NCBI GenBank assembly: GCA_016206635.1
Contig: JACQRF010000097.1
Span: forward strand, 1-7,817
Direction of reading: 5' to 3'
DNA length: 7,817 nt
Source of the DNA: Candidatus Omnitrophota bacterium
GTDB lineage: Bacteria > Omnitrophota > Gorgyraeia > 1-14-0-20-64-10 > JACQQZ01
Shown here piece by piece: positions 5,349 to 7,817 of this stretch. Within the stretch, counting starts at the first letter, position 1. Every line of letters starts with the position of its first letter. Position numbers and translations under genes: made by a program. The notes under the pieces were generated by a model that saw only the letters and a list, made by a program, of their open reading frames with translations, did not search any database and was not told where the DNA came from.

Positions 5349-6893
5349 TCAAGACCGGCGGGGAAAGAGCGGCGGGCTTTTCTGAATCCGCTGGTCATCC
5401 GCCATCCTTGAAGTCCATGCCATGTCCCATTCGACGTCTGATGGCACGCCCGGACATCCCAGTTGCCGCCAGATGTTCTCGCTCGTCGCCGGCATGAACG
5501 GCCAGAGCCAGACGGCAACAGCTCTCAGAGAATTTGCCAAGGTACCCATCGTTTCGGCAAGCTGTTGTTTTTCTGCAGCGCCGCCTTTGACCAAGACCCA
5601 TGGCTTCCGTTTATCCACGAGCATGTTGGCCTCGGTCACCGTCTGCCAGATGGCGTTAAGCGCCGCCTGAAAATCACATGCCTCGATAGCTCGTCCGATA
5701 AGCTCCCCACGTAATCCCGGCGCGACGCTGGGGCACAGGGGAAGCACACCATTAAAATATTTCTCGACCATCGTGAGCATACGGTAGACCAGGTTGCCAA
5801 GGTCGTTGGCGAGATCGTCGGTGTAGCGCCGCTCGAGGGCCGCCTCGGAGAACGTCCCGTCCTGCCCGAACGGGATTTCGCGCAATAAGAAATAGCGGTA
5901 CGCGTCCACGCCGAACTCCCCTACGACAACGTTCGGGTCGACGACGTTGCCTTTGGACTTCGACATCTTCTCCCCCTCGACGAGCCACCAGCCGTGCACG
6001 GCGATGGTGGCCGGCGGCGGCAGGCCGAGGGCGCGCAGCATGATCGGCCAATAGACGGCGTGCGGACGGAGGATGTCCTTGCCGATCAGATGCGCGTCGG
6101 CCGGCCACCGCGCATCCACCGTCGGATAGCCGACGGCCGTGATGTAATTCAGCAGCGCGTCGAACCAGACGTAGGTCACGTAGCCCGGCTCGAACGGGGG
6201 CGACGGCAGCGGGATGCCCCAGCTCAAGCGGGCCGTCGGCCGGGAGATGCACAGCGGCGTGAGCGGCTGCTCAAGAAATGCCAGGACCTCGTTGCGGCGG
6301 GTGGCCGGGAGAATGAATGTTTCTTGTGCGCGGATGTGGTCCACGAGCCACCGGCGGTGCGGCTCCAACGGGAAGAAGTAATTCTCCTCGGTGATCTGCT
6401 CGACCGGCCGCCGACAATCCGGGCACACGGGGGCTGCTGGTTGGCCGCCGGGGCCTGCGAAGACCAGCTTGGGCCAGAAGGTTTCGCACGGGGTGCAGTA
6501 CCACCCTTCATAGTGGTCTTTGACGATCTGCCCCTGTTGGAACAACCGCGTCAACGCCGCCTGGACGCTCTGCCGGTGCCGCGGCTCCGTCGTGCGGATG
6601 AAATCGTCGTACGAGATATTCAGCGCGGCCCACAGGTTCTGGAAATTCGGCACGATGGCATCGGCAAACGCTTGGGGGGATTGCCCGGCGGCCGCGGCGG
6701 CCTGTTGGATCTTCTGGCCATGCTCGTCGGTGCCGGTCAGGAACCACACGCCCGCCGCGCCGCGGCGCAGCCGCTGGTAGCGCGCCAGGACGTCGGCGAT
6801 CACCGTGGTATACGCGTGCCCCAGATGCGGCGGGGCGTTGACGTAGTACAGCGGCGTCGTCACGTAATACGGCTTCGGCCCGGGGCGCGTCAT
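5349..6893 (-). CDS. metG: Methionyl-tRNA synthetase
   Basis: This 514-residue class I synthetase charges tRNA-Met with methionine in the cytoplasm. The Rossmann fold opens with TTPLYYVNAPPHLGH, whose HIGH-type signature is HLGH (23-26). The connective domain has one CXXC...CXXC zinc knuckle (C133, C136, C157, C160). KMSKS is intact at 309-313, followed by GNVVDP. The anticodon-binding helical domain occupies about 340-500, and the protein ends in PLFPRRS. It is the short bacterial form without the C-terminal EMAP/Trbp111-like tRNA-binding domain found in proteins of about 620-680 residues. ATG 6893 was chosen because MTRPGPKPYYVTTP is a normal start and overlaps the holB stop as ATGA; the open frame beyond it runs antisense to or within holB. 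GC is about 56% over 5521-5820 (hand count), lower than the 5' half. No strong terminator follows before the Fic promoter, 138 bp away. Confidence 0.97.
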   Translation of the reverse strand: MTRPGPKPYYVTTPLYYVNAPPHLGHAYTTVIADVLARYQRLRRGAAGVWFLTGTDEHGQKIQQAAAAAGQSPQAFADAIVPNFQNLWAALNISYDDFIRTTEPRHRQSVQAALTRLFQQGQIVKDHYEGWYCTPCETFWPKLVFAGPGGQPAAPVCPDCRRPVEQITEENYFFPLEPHRRWLVDHIRAQETFILPATRRNEVLAFLEQPLTPLCISRPTARLSWGIPLPSPPFEPGYVTYVWFDALLNYITAVGYPTVDARWPADAHLIGKDILRPHAVYWPIMLRALGLPPPATIAVHGWWLVEGEKMSKSKGNVVDPNVVVGEFGVDAYRYFLLREIPFGQDGTFSEAALERRYTDDLANDLGNLVYRMLTMVEKYFNGVLPLCPSVAPGLRGELIGRAIEACDFQAALNAIWQTVTEANMLVDKRKPWVLVKGGAAEKQQLAETMGTLANSLRAVAVWLWPFMPATSENIWRQLGCPGVPSDVEWDMAWTSRMADDQRIQKSPPLFPRRS

Positions 6894-7817
6894 CGGGCCC
6901 CCGCGACCGGCCGGGCCAGGCGGGCGATGAGCGCCGCCCACGCGGTGCGCGGGTTGACGCGCTGTTGGATCAGCGCGCGCGTCGCGTAGACCTGCTCGAT
7001 CGCCTCCAGCAACGCGTCGGCCGACCAGCCGGCGGCCTGGGCCCGCAGCTGGTCCCGCGCCTCCGGGAATACCACCCGGTCCTCCGCCCCCACGGAGACG
7101 CTCAGCACATCGTGGTACCAGGCCGCGACCACCTCCAGGAACTCCTCGGCCTCTGCGCGGCCGCGGGCCGCGAATGCCGGCTCCAGGATGCCGCCCTCGA
7201 CGGCCGCCTGCCATTCCGCCAACCACGCCTGCTGCCGGGCCTCCGTCTCCGGGTCCGCCAATCGCACGGCGCGGCCGAGCCGCCCGTCGGCGCGGCGGAC
7301 GATCGCCTGGGCGCGCCCCGGCTCGACGCCGCGCGCCGCCAGCGCGGCCAGCAGGCCGTCCGCCGGCAGCGGGCCGCACGCGTACCTGGCGCAGCGGGAG
7401 ACGATCGTCGGCAGCAACCGGCTCTCATGGACGGCGGTCACGAGCAGGACGGCCGGCGCCGGCGGCTCCTCCAGCGTTTTCAGCAGCGCGTTGGCGGCCG
7501 GCTCCTGCATCGTCTCGGCCTCCTCGAGGATCGCCACCTTCCGCGGCCCATGGAACGGCGCCAGCGACAGCCAGCGTTGCAGCTCTCGGATCTGCTCGAT
7601 CGTGATCGTGGTGGCCCCCTCGAGCACGACGACGCGCTGGACGTCAGGATGCCGCCCGGCAGCCACCAGCTGACAGGCGTCGCACGACCCGCAGGCGTCC
7701 CCCTCCGACGGATGCCGACAGAGCAGCGCCTGGGCCATCTGCCGGGCGAGGAACGCCTTGCCGACGCCCCCCGGGCCGAGCAGCAGATAGGCGTGGCCCA
7801 CGGTCCCGGCGGCGGCC
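6890..7817 (-). CDS. holB: DNA polymerase III delta-prime subunit, 5' end outside the window
   Basis: This is an AAA+ clamp-loader subunit that helps load the beta clamp at primed sites. Residues are numbered from the GTG at 7801. The Walker A-like loop is GPGGVGKA (9-16), with alanine in place of the usual Thr/Ser, fitting a subunit that need not hydrolyse ATP. Four cysteines form the zinc module (C28, C37, C40, C43). A Walker B-like VAILEEAE lies at 89-96, NALLKTLEEPP follows at 104-114, and the SRC motif is at 135-137. GTG 7801 is probably an internal valine rather than the start: the frame continues open to the window edge (AAAGT before VGHAYLL), and family members normally have about 15-25 residues before GHAYLL. 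The stop overlaps the metG start by 4 bp (ATGA), so the two are surely co-translated. DnaX gamma/tau is less likely because of the length, the degenerate P-loop and the metG context. Confidence 0.93.
   Translation of the reverse strand, partial: AAAGTVGHAYLLLGPGGVGKAFLARQMAQALLCRHPSEGDACGSCDACQLVAAGRHPDVQRVVVLEGATTITIEQIRELQRWLSLAPFHGPRKVAILEEAETMQEPAANALLKTLEEPPAPAVLLVTAVHESRLLPTIVSRCARYACGPLPADGLLAALAARGVEPGRAQAIVRRADGRLGRAVRLADPETEARQQAWLAEWQAAVEGGILEPAFAARGRAEAEEFLEVVAAWYHDVLSVSVGAEDRVVFPEARDQLRAQAAGWSADALLEAIEQVYATRALIQQRVNPRTAWAALIARLARPVAGAR

Noticed and set aside
5236..5385. Plus-strand 49-codon ORF (starting MPDNRFTRKGH) divergent from the Fic gene, a possible antitoxin
   Set aside because: No convincing ribosome binding site, overlap with the metG 3' end, Arg/Gly-rich sequence, and the Fic protein already carries its own inhibitory helix.
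6894..7379. Metg frame open far upstream of ATG 6893, giving a 676-residue candidate
   Set aside because: The extra residues are Gly/Arg/Pro-rich out-of-frame reading of holB; MTRPGPKPYYVTTP is the natural start and makes an ATGA overlap.

Overview
The window is high-GC bacterial DNA, densely packed with six protein-coding genes and no rRNA, tRNA or CRISPR. Short gene overlaps (4 and 11 bp), sigma70-like promoters and the gene families all indicate a bacterium. A TatD nuclease fused to a radical SAM domain, next to a group I cysteine desulfurase and an HD-GYP protein, would fit a deep-branching Gram-negative lineage (for example Nitrospirota, NC10 or Desulfobacterota relatives). The taxonomic placement is inference only.

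Layout, left to right. Positions 6-53 hold a large two-part inverted repeat just after the stop of a minus-strand two-gene unit. That unit is transcribed from about 2659 down to 66: a cysteine desulfurase (1507-2658), then a TatD/radical SAM fusion (66-1517) overlapping it by 11 bp. The fusion carries a clean 48-bp, in-frame tandem insertion (1028-1075). A 45-bp divergent intergenic region (2659-2703) contains a self-complementary TAGTATACTA box that supplies a -10 hexamer in both directions. To its right, a plus-strand gene (2704-4026) encodes a six-pass membrane HD-GYP protein, probably a cyclic-di-GMP phosphodiesterase. It converges on a minus-strand Fic/DUF4172 gene (4080-5210), with a small hairpin between the two stops. 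The Fic gene has its own promoter, with a perfect TATAAT framed by three copies of one half-site, one of which covers the start codon. Further right, minus-strand methionyl-tRNA synthetase metG (5349-6893) follows holB (DNA polymerase III delta-prime, 6890-7817, cut by the right edge) with an ATGA overlap.

How the genes relate. holB-metG-tatD is a familiar bacterial housekeeping order. Here metG and the tatD fusion are about 3.8 kb apart, with a self-contained Fic gene, an opposite-strand HD-GYP gene and a cysteine desulfurase between them. The desulfurase and the radical SAM fusion are probably translationally coupled, which makes biochemical sense because radical SAM enzymes need an iron-sulfur cluster. 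The points most worth a second look are the three-half-site operator of the Fic gene, the minisatellite-like insertion inside TatD, the symmetric divergent promoter with a predicted near-leaderless transcript, and the desulfurase/TatD-radical SAM pair as a possible functional unit.
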